NCBI RefSeq assembly: GCF_000346465.2
Contig: NC_034013.1
Coordinates: 2,181,865-2,245,864, forward strand
Source of the DNA: Prunus persica
Taxonomy: Eukaryota > Streptophyta > Magnoliopsida > Rosales > Rosaceae
Direction: 5' to 3'
Length of the DNA: 64,000 nucleotides
The position numbers and the translations under genes are program-made. This document shows positions 36,641 through 48,619 of the stretch, piece by piece. How positions within the stretch are numbered: position 1 is the stretch's first letter; each line of letters begins with the position of its first letter. Under the pieces are notes generated by a model. It saw nothing but the letters and a program-made list of their open reading frames with translations. It was not told where the DNA came from and searched no databases.

Positions 36641-36641
36641 T

Positions 36642-36671
36642 CTACTCCTATATCAGTAGATATAGGAGTAG
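36642..36671. repeat. Perfect 13-bp stem hairpin
   Basis: CTACTCCTATATC, a 4-base loop AGTA, then GATATAGGAGTAG: an exact inverted repeat. There is no U-run right after it and no gene just before it, so a terminator role is not suggested. It may be part of a repeat or simply a palindrome. Confidence 0.9.
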
Positions 36672-39074
36672 CAAATCATCCGTCGTGTAACACACATCAT
36701 AATCTCGCCAAAATGACAAGTATTTTATAATCATCTTTCTCTGCTTGGACACGTGTGACACATTCACCAACTACAAGTTAAGTTGTCAACCCGTCTCCAC
36801 TGCTCCTAATCATTGTGTGTATTTTAAATCTTACCCGTCTTCTTCTTTCTCCTTGTCACTTGTTCTAATCATGTAGCTTTCTGTCTGAGGCTTAGTTTCC
36901 AACCTAATTTGCTTAAGGTAAAGGAAACCCGATTTTGGGATAATATTTTTCCAAAGAATCTTCTTCTTTGAGCCCAATTTTCTCCACCAGTTCTCTATCA
37001 ATCTGAACTTTCAATCTACTTAAATTTCGAGTCATTCTCGCTTTGTGATCCTGGACACGAGATCTACAACTTGAGGTAAATCTTTATGAGTTTTTAACAG
37101 GTTTCAAAGTTTCCCCAACTTGGATTTATTAACTAATTAAGATTTAATTTTGTGAAATAAGGTATTGATTGAGGATTGAAGAACCTTTTGGAGAACTTAA
37201 GGTAATGTTTTTGATTTGTTTTGTTGTTAGAACCTAGATTGAAAGGTGAAAGTGGTAGAATTTTTCACATAATGAAAATTTTGAATGTGTTTATCAATTA
37301 TATGGAAACTTTTGATTTTGTTGGATTATGAGGAGAATTAAATTAACTTGAGATGCTGAGCACAAAGTTTATTTGAAGATTTTATTGAATTAAATGAGTT
37401 GTTAATGATATAAGAATCAAGAATTATGTGAAAAAGAAAAATTATTGGAGTTGAAAGACGAGTCTAAAATGAATAGTTGAATTTTTTATTTTTTATTTCA
37501 CTATAATAGAGGGATTATACTTCATGGGTAGCATTGAGGACTCAAGTAATTATAGTAGATGATAATTACATTCTTCTTTAATGTATTGATAAAATGTATT
37601 GACATTTATATGATTTCTTAAGTGAATATTTGGTAATTATTCTTAAAGATGACAAAAATTTATATTGCTAAACGAGAAAGTAAGCACGCATAGTTTGAAT
37701 ATTATTAGGTGGAGAATTTTCTACTTTTGTTAGTGGTTGCCTGATATATGATGCCCCATTTATGAGGTTTGCATTGTTTTTGGTTGTTAGAATGCATTGT
37801 TTTTCTAGCATGTTGTGTGTTGTTACGATGGTGATGTTTGATGACATGAGAGCGAAGAAACATGTATAATTACCTTGTGTTTTGATCTCCCAAATCTTCA
37901 AAAAGGCCTATTTGAATGAGCTTCGAAAAGGCTATATATATGCAGGTAAGGGTAGTCAATTGTAACAACTTGTCTACTACTTTGTGATAATTTTGTACAT
38001 GTATTGTATCATATTATGGATGCATAAAACACAAATTAACTCAGCCAAGTTTTTTATTATTATTGTGCATTCTTTCTCTATACTTAGTAGTTAATACTTA
38101 TTTTCAAACCTAATTGTGGTGACTTCTTGTGGGGAAAATAATCATACGTGATGATCAACATATGTTCTCAGGTACTACGTTGAGTAACTCTAAAATATCA
38201 AATTAAGGTGATCAATTTTGAGTGTTTGTGATTTTGTCAACCCTTTTTTTAGAGCTTTACTTTTGATTTTGTAAGGTTTAAAGTTAATCTACTTCTTTCC
38301 TTTTGATGATAACCATAAATTTTGTCATAAGAGGTCAACCTTAAATAACTATATGATTAAAGAAAAACATAATAAACTCATCTAATAATACTTTGTATTG
38401 ATTCATAAATCATTAGAAATATCATTGAAATCTTATAAAGTACATAATTCATAATTTGAAATTAAAAGAAAAATCATCAATAAACAACTCATAACATATA
38501 TATTAAGTCACAAGAATAATTAGAAATAAATTGTATAGCTAAGTAAAGGTGTTTACTTTTATTTTTAAAAAAAAAGAAAAAAAAAGAAAAAAGAAGGTAA
38601 ATATTCGCTTTTATGGTTTTATACATGGGCTAGAAGGGTCATAGCTAAGAATACAATATATGATAATAAAAATGCAAATATGTGTTTAGAAGGGTCAAGT
38701 GACACTCCTGAGCCTTCATTGGGTACGTAAGTGAACTAGAGAACTTTTCACATTTGTGTTAACTTTATTTTGTTAGTTGCAATTTAGTATTTGTGAAAAG
38801 AATTTGTAAATATTTTCACTCCTGAGATTTTGTTGAACATCTCGTTTCTTGTAATTTTCTTGTAATTTGTGAAGTGTGCTTTTGTTTTTGTTACTATTAT
38901 GCATGTTAATGTGGGAATTTTCTTGTTTGTTCAACATACGGAATATAAACTAATGCGTAACTGAAATTTTTATCCCAGTATTCTCCATTTATGTAATTTC
39001 TTACCTTATCTTAGTTGTCACAATTTCAATTTCCTAATATTTCTTTATTATCACTAGCCACTAGGAGTTGCAAA
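36672..39074 (+). other. MED32 upstream region with probable 5' UTR intron
   Basis: The 36940-37080 part looks like an untranslated leader (C/T-rich, no long frame) ending CTTGAG before GTAAAT at 37077, a good splice donor. Another donor-like AACTTAAG/GTAATG is at about 37201. The next likely exon edge is close to the start codon, so an intron of roughly 2 kb may separate leader and coding exon. This is inference from splice-like words. The rest is AT-rich. Confidence 0.4.
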
Positions 39075-39527
39075 ATGGACTACATTGTGGATTCCCTAGA
39101 GAATGCATACCAAGAGTTTGTCATTGCTGCAACTGATGTGCTCGAAGCCAAGGAAACTTCTGGTGCCCAAAACACACCAGCCATAAAAGCTGCTCTTGAG
39201 GCTTTTAAGCATAAATGGGAACTTTTCAAAGTTGCTTGTGATCAAGCTGAGGATTTTGTGGAATCCATGAAGCAAAGGATTGGTTCAGAGTTGCTAATGG
39301 ACGAGGCAAGTGCCCCAGTGACAAGGAAGTCTGGGCAAATTGGACCAACTGGTCTTCCACCAATTAATGGAGTTAGGTTGCAACATATGTTTAAATCAGT
39401 TCGACGACTTCTCACAGAACTTCAACATGGTTCTGTAACTGCTGAAGGTTATGGAACTCCTGCTAGTTCAACACATTCTCATCCAACAACTCCTTTTGAT
39501 GGTAGATTCTCTGGAGATTCAACGTAG
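39075..39527 (+). CDS. MED32: Mediator complex subunit 32
   Basis: A single coding exon of 150 residues starting MDYIVDSLENAYQEFV. MED32 is a plant Mediator subunit; the complex links transcription factors to RNA polymerase II in the nucleus. The recognisable core is KWELFKVACDQAEDFVESMKQRIGSE (residues about 55-80) and LPPINGVRLQHM before a Ser/Thr-rich tail ending FDGRFSGDST, both as in Arabidopsis MED32, which has a similar length. The frame is open upstream to 39015, but the ATG at 39075 matches the family start. No disruption. MAG2L follows 1.3 kb downstream on the same strand as a separate gene. Confidence 0.95.
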   Translation: MDYIVDSLENAYQEFVIAATDVLEAKETSGAQNTPAIKAALEAFKHKWELFKVACDQAEDFVESMKQRIGSELLMDEASAPVTRKSGQIGPTGLPPINGVRLQHMFKSVRRLLTELQHGSVTAEGYGTPASSTHSHPTTPFDGRFSGDST

Positions 39528-39980
39528 TATATATGAAGGTGATTTTAACCTTATATTGAGACAAGACAATAGAATTTATTGGAGGTATTTTTCTTAAGAA
39601 TAAGAAGACATCTACCATCTCTGTCAAATGATTTTGAAGAAAGCTTTAAGTAGTTGTAATTTTCTTATTCTTTTGCATTTGGGTTATATCCCTTTTGACA
39701 TTTGTAGTGAACTTATTACTTATGCAAAAGATGGAGAAAACACAAAAACCTGTCGTGTATTAGTTTTGTTTTTTGGGTTTTTCTAATCTTTTTTATTTCC
39801 TAAGAAAGTAAATGTGAGTAATACGTGTGTCATGCCATTATGTTACGGATGTTTGACGATCAACCTAATTGTATAATCACATCAAAGCAATGTTGAAAGA
39901 TATGCAACCTAAAATGTCACAATTGAAAACATAGGTACTAACGTGCCTTATGGGGGGAAATTCACAATACTTAAGTGCAA

Positions 39981-40031
<51 letters not shown>
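39981..40031. repeat. (AAT)n microsatellite
   Basis: An uninterrupted AAT trinucleotide run of about 17 units between MED32 and MAG2L. Confidence 0.97.
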
Positions 40032-40052
40032 CACATTTGAGCTAAGACTAGA

Positions 40053-40675
40053 TGTGTCAAATGGATCAGGGCGCCCCGAGTACAATCTGATTAAATAAGA
40101 CCCAGCACAGCATGACTAATATCTTTAGATGGACCGGAACGAGGTAATTCAGTCTGATGGGCCGGACCAGCCTGTTTAAAGCCCATTTATTAAATTATAT
40201 TTGTTATAGACAAAAATAATATATAATATTATTATATTTATATCTTAACTTCAAGTCTATTTCTTTTCTATAATAATATATATTAAAATTTAATGTTTTC
40301 TTTATATATAAAATAATAAATTTATTTTTCAAATCCCAACAATAATTTAATTATTTTCTATTTAAATGTATTTTAAATAAAATTATTGACCTAATTTTTT
40401 TTAACAAATAATAAACATACATAATTGAAAAAAATATTTAAATAAAAATTGAAAAAAAATTTTAAAAAAATGCAATACATAAGTCAAATTGGCATAGGCC
40501 TAAATTGGCCCATTTAGTAGCCCGATACGAGCTCCGCCCAATCCCAAATGGACTAAGACTGTGAACTCGAACTGAAATTGATGGTTTTTCTAAATAAGAG
40601 GTCCGTCATGACTCATTTATTAAATGGACCAATTTTAAATAGACCAAACTGGCCCGACCCATCCCATTTGACGTG
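40053..40675. mobile_element. Probable hAT-like non-autonomous element with GGGCC-rich ends
   Basis: The left end reads TGTCAAATGGATCAGGGC, and the right end on the other strand reads CGTCAAATGGGATGGGTCGG. Between are GGCCCATTTA and TGGCCCATTT-like words near both ends around an AT-rich middle (40180-40470). The shape matches plant elements of the GGGCC/GGCCC type, but I found no clear target duplication. It lies immediately upstream of the MAG2L leader. Confidence 0.5.
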
Positions 40676-40812
40676 AAACAGCCCATTTGGCCGAAAAGAA
40701 GAACGAAAAAATATCTCAATGACCAGACCCAACCGAACCGTTTGTGTATTTTCTCAGCTCTGGGTTCTCACTCTCAGGTCCTCAGACTTCATTCACGTTC
40801 AAGGTCAGAGAA

Positions 40813-43800
40813 ATGGAAGCTTCTTCTCCTTGTCCTAGAAGAAGTGCTACCTCTTCTCAGGTTCCTTCTTTGCCTAAACACACGGACATCTCCAAAGACC
40901 AATTGAGCTTTCTGAACCAACAATTCCGAACCCAAGAAGATGTTCTTAATAAAGCTCCTCATCTTTTAACAGCCCTTCACTCTCACTGCTCTGATTTGAC
41001 TTCTCATCTGCTAGACTTCCAAACAACTCTCAACCGACGCACCGTTTCATGGATTTGCCGCTCTTTTTCAGCCAAAACCGCCCTCCACAATCTCAACCTC
41101 AGCCTTCAGAATCTGAGCCTCCTCACTTCCCAACGTTCGTATACTCTCCATCTGGGTTTTCGCAGTTTCATTATCTTCCTTGTTTTTCTACTTTTTTCTG
41201 AAATTTGGGTCTTCTTTTTTATCTTTTGGGTTTTGTAGGTGGGAGTGGTTCAAAGAAGTTGCAGAGAGTTTTAGGTACGGAACTGCCTCGACTTTCTAAG
41301 GAAGTGCTGCGAATTGAGACCATCCGCAGTTATCTTGGTGAGTTAGGAACTCACTATTTTGTTTTATACGTTTTTTCGATTTGTTTGAATTCATGGAAAA
41401 TTTACCATTTTTGTCAAATGAAGCTTTATGACTATAACCATTACCAAATCCAATTCTAGCTGTTGTATGCGAACGTGGGTTAGGGCAGTGAGAGCCCGCC
41501 TCCTTGCACTCAAGTTCGAGTCCCCGTCCCCGTAGATTAGATTAATTTAGAAACTATTACTTGTATAAAAAAAATTAAAAAACCTACCATTTCAGTGCTA
41601 CTTTATTGAATTAACTAAACCAATGTTTAAAGCTATTATTCACATTCCATACTGTTCGTTTGAAGTATGTAATTTGTCAATCATGGTTGAGGATATTTTG
41701 ACAAAGCAATGCAAAAAAGGAGAGTGTAGTAGATTAATAATGTGACTCAACTCTGCGATTGTTTAAATTAATTGTTTGAGGTGGCTGCAAATTATAGCTC
41801 ATCTATGTCTTTCCTTATGGAACTACGTTTATTCTTATGAATTTCCTGTACTCTTTTGCTACTTTTAGGGCCACAAAATGCTTAAGGGTTCATAGCTCAA
41901 ATGTAGCAGATATGATGTCCCTGGTAAATTTCGTTCAGTGAACTATCCAAAACTAGCTTGAACATTTCCTGCAAAGATTGAAGAATAAAAGACTCAGATT
42001 TTTTCAATTATATATATTTATTTAATAACTCTGTAGTCATTGCTATCTGCATTCTCCAGAGATAATTGCAGTTTACCCTATTACCATGATTTGCATTACA
42101 GGGCTTATTATCATATTGCGATGGTTTTCTTTATACACATCACTTCATCACTTATCTAGTTACATCCAATAATTCTTTAAATCACATAATATATTCTACA
42201 AACCTTACCATATAATATTTGATCTTCTAAAACTGGGACTGCATAAATGGAAGGGTAATTTTCTTGTCTTGGCCCACCTTGATTTTTGTCCCTTCAATTC
42301 ATTCTTGTGTTTTATGGTCACGATGTTTACAACTAAATCCAAATCTCATTTGTTTTAATGCTGTCATTATTTTTTGAACTTTGTGTTTTTCCCAAAAAGC
42401 TTGATATTGAACCCTAACCTCATTTGTTATGATGCTAACATTGTTTTCCAACTTGTGTTTTCTTCAAAATGCTTGTGGTTTGAACTCCCACATAGTGATG
42501 TTACTGCATTATTTTCTGATTTTCAATTCTCTTTTGTATGTTTTTTAATCTGTGATGTATGTGTATATTTTGTTTTCCCTTGGAATCCATAAGTTGTATA
42601 TTTCACTGCTGGATGCTTGTCATGCCTGTCATGTTTGATATTGTTTTCAGTAATTGTCCTTACTCTTTTCTTGTTCAAGTTGTTTACCTATTAGCAATTT
42701 GTTAGAGGCCTATGCTTTGTTAACCTATTTGCCGATGTTTACTCAATACTGTCTGTGCTCTCTCTCTCTCTCTCTCTCTCTCCATATCGTAGAGAGTCTC
42801 GAGCTAAACTACCTCTTATTATTTCAGAGACTACTCTACAGTTAGAAGCTCTGGTTGGAGATCTAGAAGATGCAGTTCTCTGTTTTGTGAATAGCCACAG
42901 TGGAAAAATGTTCTCTGCAAATCCATCAGTAGCTACTGGAACAATTTTGCTTTTTTTTTTAATCTTATTTTTCAATGCATATTTGAATGGCGGATTAATT
43001 GACAAGGGTCAATTAATCATTACCGTATTTCTGAAATGCAGGACTCTGGAACGAAGCAGGAAAAGTTTCTTCAATCCATAAAAGCATTGAATGATTTAGA
43101 AGTATTGATTGATCTTCTGAAACTTCGACCACAATGGCATCATCTTCTGAAATCTGTTGATACTAGGGTGGATAAAAGTTTGGTTATTCTTCGCCGACAA
43201 GTTTTTGCAGATCATAGAGCTCTTCTCGCTTCTCTTGGATGGCCACCAAAACTTTCCGCATCGCAAATTGAAAGAGAAAAATTCTCAGGCCTTCCAAACC
43301 CATTAGTTTTAATCCAGGGAGATAAAAGAAAGAGTTATTCAAATAGCTTTCTAGCTCTTTGTGCTGTACAGCATCTACAAACAAGGAGGGAAAAACGACA
43401 GCTCAATCTCTTAGGACAAAATGTGTGCAAGGAACAGCTTTGGGCCATTGATGAGCTGGTGTCTCCTATTGCATCACGGTTGGAATACCATTTTTCAAAG
43501 TGGGTTGATCAACCTGAACTTATATTTGCTCTTGCATACAAAACTACAAGGGATTTTATTGTAGGAGTGGATGATGTCTTGCAGCCCCTGATTGATAGAG
43601 CAAGATTGGGAAGCTATAGTGCTAAAGAAGCTTGGGTTTATGCCATGGTGCAACTGCTTTCTGAATTTTTGGAGAAAAGAATATTCTCTGCTCTTGCTGA
43701 AAGATACAAGGAGAAAGAAATAAAATCTGAAGTTATAGAGTCATGGCTTCATCTCATTGACCTCACTGTTGTATTTGATAAACAATTACAGTCACTTGGA

Positions 43801-44880
43801 AGTTCGGAAATCAGTCTATTTCGGGGAGAGTCAGAAAGGGTGGGAAGTCCTTCAGGAAGCATTTCAGTGTTGATGCTGTTTTGTAAAAGGCCAGATTGGC
43901 TCAAGATTTGGGCAAAGATAGAGCTTGAAAATGGTTGTAAGAAACTCAAAACAGATTTGAAACATGAAAGGGCGTGGTTAGTTGATGATAAATATCAAGA
44001 TGAGTTGCATTTTGATACAAAATCAGAGCACTTTCTTCTTTTGACTAGAATAGATTATAGAGCTCCATTAATTGCAGAATCTGCGCTTGGAATCACATTG
44101 GAAATGGTTGAAAGATGCCAAACTATGCCTGCCACTTCAGCACGTATACAATTTGTTAGGTCAGCTGCTGTCAGATTCCTCTGGTACTTTTTTAAAGAGT
44201 TGCTTTTACGGTGCAAGAGAACTGAAATTCTTCCAGACAATCCTGATGATGATGCCTTAGTTAGAGTCTCTGGATCAATTAATGCTGCCAAATATGTCGA
44301 ATCCAAACTTCGCCAGTGGAGTGATGACGTGAACTTCTTGGAGATGAAAGTTGCTGAAAATGATACCAGTGGCCTGGGCAAAGATGAGAGTACTGATTCC
44401 AGTTTTTTCGGAGAAGAAATAAAAATCTTGGCCGAGCTCGCAACCAACTGGTTGATGGAGATAATTTCTGTTCTTCTTCGTCAGTTCGAAACTCTTTCAA
44501 GGGCATTTGTGCAAAAGTTGAAATATGATGAGCAGCAGCTAGAAGGTTCGACTCATGTGGAAGTATCAGCAGCCATGGATTTAAGTATATCGGTTGAGTT
44601 TATCGAACCGTTGGATGCTTTGAGAAGTCATCTTGTTCTTTTGAGAAGGAGTCTCAATCCCAAAGACTTCTTAGATCTATGGAGATGTGTTGCTGAGGGG
44701 CTTGACCATTTCATATCTTGTAGTGGTATTCAATCTCTTGACAATGTGAGCAGTCAGTTTGAAACTGATATGCAAGCTTTGTTTTCTGTTTTCCAGCCTT
44801 TCTGTGTTCGACCGGACGCATTTTTCCCCTGTACTAGAGAGATAATAAAGCAATTGAAAATGAACATGGGAAGAAGGTGA
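40813..44880 (+). CDS. MAG2L: RINT1/TIP20-family tethering protein, MAG2-like
   Basis: Exons 40813-41134, 41239-41337, 42828-42928 and 43042-44880 join in phase to 2361 nt, 786 residues plus stop. This family (yeast Tip20, human RINT1, plant MAG2/MAG2L) acts at the ER membrane in tethering Golgi-derived vesicles with SNAREs. A short N-terminal part (LSFLNQQF, LNLSLQNLS) and the small exons with LPRLSKEVLRIETIRSYL and LEALVGDLEDAVLCF precede the large last exon, which holds almost the whole RINT1/TIP20 domain (HHLLKSVDTRVDKSL, SRLEYHFSKW, RPDWLKIWAKIEL, RCVAEGLDHF, CVRPDAFFP). One large terminal exon and the sequence fit MAG2L rather than MAG2. The first donor could instead be at 41155 (adds seven residues in phase). 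Intact, no stops. Confidence 0.94.
41461..41580 (+). mobile_element. SINE-like insertion in MAG2L intron 2
   Basis: A B-box-like CAAGTTCGAGTCCCC near 41511 and an A-box-like TTAGGGCAGTGAGAG upstream lie in tRNA-like spacing, followed by an A-rich end at 41568-41580. Target duplication not found. Confidence 0.5.
42758..42783. repeat. (CT)13 run near the third MAG2L acceptor
   Basis: A CT dinucleotide run about 45 bases before the acceptor of exon 3 (42827). Pyrimidine-rich DNA here may assist acceptor recognition. Confidence 0.9.
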
Positions 44881-45152
44881 AGAATTGCAGGTATTTCTTT
44901 TTAAATCTTAGAATGAGAATGGAACAAAATTCTCGCATCGATCTGGAATTGTGCAGTCAGCTTTTATGAAAGTGGTATTTTTATTGAAAGAACGCGTCCA
45001 AAATTAAATTAAATTAAAAAATCTTTCTTTCATCCGTCCTCAATTTTTTCTATTTTATCCTCGAATATATGTTTGGTCACTTTATCAGCAAAATCTCGCG
45101 ATATTTAGCAAATGGTTGCTGAAAGATAATGTATCATTCATATTATTGAAAA
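44881..45152 (+). other. MAG2L 3' untranslated region and flank
   Basis: AT-rich DNA following the stop codon. No second gene. Confidence 0.5.
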
Positions 45153-45549
45153 CTAGCTTCTCCGCACGTGCTTCCGTGCGATAGACTTTGTTAAAAAAAT
45201 TTAAATTTATTGTAGAATTAAAAAAGATGGGTAATTGTGTTTCATAAAAATAGGATCTATTATTTTATTTTTCATTTAATTTTAATTTTTTTAATATGAA
45301 AAAATGTAAATTTACCATATTATCCTTATTTAATTAATAATTTCAATTCTTAATGTTCGCATTAACCAAGGGCATTTTATGATATTTTGAATGTTTCACC
45401 ATTCTCTGCATTTTGCTTTATATATATAGATTTATCATATTATCCTTATTTAATTAATAATTTCCAATTCTTAATGTTTGCATTAATCAATGACGTTTTC
45501 TTGTATTTTGAATGTTTCATCATACTCTGCCTTTTGCTTTATATATAGA
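45153..45549 (-). mobile_element. Helitron-like element with duplicated 5' end
   Basis: Related to the element at 27971-28229. On minus it ends CTAG at 45153-45156 followed by T, with a stem CGCAC...GTGCG and a 6-base spacer before CTAG. A first 5' terminus TCTATATATATAAAGC sits at 45430, preceded by A. A second, TCTATATATAAAGC, sits at 45549. The segment 45431-45549 repeats the preceding 120 bp (ATTATCCTTATTTAATTAAT and TTTGAATGTTTCA words in both), so the 5' end is duplicated in tandem. No coding capacity. Confidence 0.7.
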
Positions 45550-46499
45550 GGGCTACTATTTACACTCACCTGTCCTATTTTCCTACCCACTTTATCTTTC
45601 CACCTACCATGTAAATTTGAAAAAAAAACACAATTTTATCTTTCCACACATCATTATTCTTAAAATACCCTTTAATTATTAATTCAAAGCAAATTCTTTC
45701 AAAAATCCAACGTATATCCATTTTACTTCCTGGCCCATATTAAGGGAAAGTCCCTTTCTTTCCTCCAAGCCGATTGTGGTTCTTTCAAGAGTTCATCCCT
45801 CTTTCTCATCCTGGAGGAGGTGACACATGGGCTTTGTGACGAGAGGGATTGTGTGCGGTAGAAGAGGAAATTTGAGTATTTATTTTCTTTTAGGTCTTCT
45901 TTAATTTCTTATTTATTTATTTAAATGCATGTGTGTTTGAAGAACGTGAAGTTAAAGCATGGGTTTGAATGCTTATGGTCCCCAGGCAGGCTCCTATCAT
46001 GTTGATCTCCCTCAACCAAATAATACCAATCGCTTGTTTTTTTGAAGCCAATAGACGAAAATTAAACAACTTCATTACATAGAATTTCATAAAATCTTAA
46101 AATTGACAATAGGAGACTTTGAAGGGAAAATTAATTTTGCCCACATTTATTTTGAAGAGAAAATGATAGTACCTCTGAGAGAAATCAGATTTATGATGGA
46201 AAAATAGTAAAACTTTGGGAAGCTTTTAGAAAATAAAGAGAATGGCTAGATGAGGAAGAAGAAGTTGTGTGCAATGTGCGGGTCAAGAATTTAAGTTAAT
46301 AAAGGGCACTATGTACTGTGAGATTAATTCAATGGCTGGTATAAAATGGTTGCTCACACTTAGGTGAGGGAGATTGGTTTTAGATTGGTTTTGTTCCTAA
46401 GTCCTTAGAAGTCATTTTATAAATGGGTAAATTTGTCTTTAAAATTTTGAAGATAAGGTGGGTGGAAAAATAGAACAAAGGGGTGGAAATAGCAGCACT
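45549..46499. mobile_element. Terminal-inverted-repeat element, about 950 bp
   Basis: The left end AGGGCTACTATTTACAC and continuing text (CCTATTTTCCTACCCAC, TTATCTT) is mirrored at the right end, which on the other strand reads AGTGCTGCTATTTCCAC, TCTATTTTTCCACCCAC and TTATCTT. The match extends roughly 50 bp. The interior shows no transposase. A clean target duplication is hidden by TATATA text on both sides, so the superfamily (Mutator- or hAT-like) is open. Confidence 0.6.
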
Positions 46500-47559
46500 C
46501 TCTATATATATAAAATGAGGTTTTTTTTTTTTTTTTTCTCCCAACAATCTTAATAGGCAAGACTAAGAGATTTACAATGGGTCCTAATAATCTCTTCATA
46601 GTGTCCTCATAAATCACTATCTAGAATCACTCACAAACAAGACCTAAGATACATCACTTTTTTTTTAAATAACCCATCTAAATTTTTCAAAAAGAAAGAA
46701 ATTGAACAAATAATTCTTTTTCTTTTTCTTTTCTTAGAGCTGGTGCATGGTTGCCTCTCTCATCACATAGAGTAAATGGCCGCTCCAAATTGGCCACTCT
46801 TCTGGCTGCATCCAATTGTTGAGTTCATTTGGTGTCCCCTTGAAACCCTTCATCTCTGGGTTTATTTCGATTGTATGAGATGAGTCCCCAAACGAGGACA
46901 ACTATTGAAGAAAAACTTGATCCCTTTTTGTTCATTGTTATGCATTGCCGTTTTCAAGGTCAAGTTTTCCCTGCATAGGAAAGAGAGGAGGGTGTGAAGA
47001 ATACAACATTAACATTTTTGCTATGTTTGCACAAATCTAATAATCAATCATAAGATTTTTTTTAATTGAATAATATTAATCACTTGAAAAAATTAATTAA
47101 AAAGAAATTGAAAGCAATTAGCTAGTGTGGAAATATACGTCGTAGGCTTAGATGCCATGTTTTAGAAGAGCACTTCTGGTTCTTCAATTTCTCCCATGCC
47201 ATGCATTTCTATTGAAAAATATACTTCTTGGAGTTTACTCGGTGACGCCATCTCGAGGCCCACATGTGCCCTACAGCCTTCCTCAACTTGAGTGCAAAAG
47301 GCTAATGAGGGGAGCGCAGGGCAATTCCTAATTCTAATTCTCTCATATTCTGATTGATAACCATCTCCTAATTGGTGTGTTTTGAAAGATGAAGATGGTA
47401 GATTTATAAAATCTTTGGACGGAAAAACCTATGAAAGGAATAAGTTTGTTGAACTACAAACCGAAATTTTCAGTAATTTCACATTAATACGCCGGTTACA
47501 AAAATAAAGAGTCACATTAATTCTAATGACACTTCACGTGAATATGAATTTTTAAACTA
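46500..47559. other. Intergenic, no gene seen
   Basis: AT-rich DNA starting with TCTATATATATAAAATGAGG and a T run (46519-46537). No supported coding region. Confidence 0.4.
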
Positions 47560-47570
47560 AAAGATTATTT

Positions 47571-47678
47571 ACACATATGGGTTTAGCTAAGTTGGTTAGA
47601 GTGGATGTGCTCCTTACTCTACACCTGAGTTTAGATTATATTAAAGCAGAATATCGTTTGTATTAAAATGAAAGAATT
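47571..47678 (+). mobile_element. SINE with near-perfect target duplication
   Basis: It carries the A-box word TAGCTAAGTTGG (about 47584) typical of tRNA genes, and ends in an AT-rich tail. AAAGATTATTT (47560-47570) before it and AAAGGATTATTT (47679-47690) after it look like a slightly diverged target duplication. Confidence 0.65.
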
Positions 47679-47698
47679 AAAGGATTATTTTGCCATCA

Positions 47699-47850
47699 GG
47701 GTCTAGCCAAGTGGAAAAGGCATTGACTTGCAGATTAGTGGTATTAGGTTCAAACTTCCATGGTGTCGTGATAGTGTGTGTGAGAAACATTCATTCCCCT
47801 CTAGTTTAGACTATCGCTTGTACTAAAAAAAACTAAAAAAAATATTTTTA
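47699..47850 (+). mobile_element. SINE with clear A and B boxes
   Basis: The A box TAGCCAAGTGG at about 47704 and a B-box-like GGTTCAAACTTCC at about 47748 are spaced as in a tRNA-derived promoter, and the segment ends in an A-rich run at 47825-47850. It lies right after the preceding SINE. Confidence 0.65.
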
Positions 47851-48004
47851 ACCTTTTTTTCATATTAAAACATGTAATTAAGTTGATAATTACGTGAACA
47901 GGAAACTCGGGTGACAAAATGAAGATGAGATTAGATGTAGGTGCAATACCAATGAACGAATTAGTTTTCATGTGAATGTGTATAGAAATTGTATTATCAT
48001 GTGA

Positions 48005-48120
48005 ATAGGAACTTTTTTGAGTTATTTAAAACCCCATGAATTCTAGGACTCAAACTCAGGACCTTGCCTGAAGGAGTATTTGCTCCAAACTTCGACACTA
48101 GTGGGTCGTTTGTTTTGTTA
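48005..48120 (-). mobile_element. Probable SINE on the minus strand
   Basis: On the minus strand GGTCCTGAGTTTGAGTCC (about 48064-48047) resembles a B box. The opposite strand shows an A-rich end toward lower coordinates. Ends approximate. Confidence 0.45.
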
Positions 48121-48423
48121 GTGTAAATACCTCAATCTTTTTAAACTAAAAGGTTTGTTTTTTCACTTTGTTATAATTAAAACCAAGAAGTATATAATTT
48201 TTAATTTAAGTAATAGCAAATTTGGGCTTGAAGCAAGAAAAAACTGATGAAGGAAGTAAAATTAAATATGTAGAAATGTCTGTCAGTTTAAAAATAAAAA
48301 ATAAAAAATGAAAGCCACTTGTTTCATAATAATTCATAATTTGAAAATTATGAAAGTTGATAGGAAAGTTGGGCGAAAAATTAAAAAGATTAAACTTTGT
48401 TAGGACTACATGTAATTTTCATC

Positions 48424-48615
48424 AACTAGCTTTCGATTTAGTGGTATTTTCACTCGCTTAGTTGGAGTAGGTCTCAAGTTCGACTTACATGAGTGGGGTG
48501 AGTGATATATATATGCTTAATTGTAACTAGCCACATTGTGGTGACAAGCTTTGTTGTGGGTGTAATATCTTCTTGTAGAAATTAGTTTATAAATATCTTA
48601 TGGTTTGCCAAAAAA
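48424..48615 (+). mobile_element. SINE
   Basis: A B-box-like GGTCTCAAGTTCGACTT near 48470 sits about 40 bases after an A-box-like TTTAGTGGTATTTTC region, and the segment ends in an A run (48609-48619). AGCTTTC occurs just at the start and again near 48632, possibly the target duplication. Confidence 0.55.
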
Positions 48616-48619
48616 AAAA

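Noticed and set aside
46500..46520. TCTATATATATAAAATGAGG as a plus-strand Helitron start
   Set aside because: The base before it is C, not A, and I found no hairpin plus CTAG end downstream.
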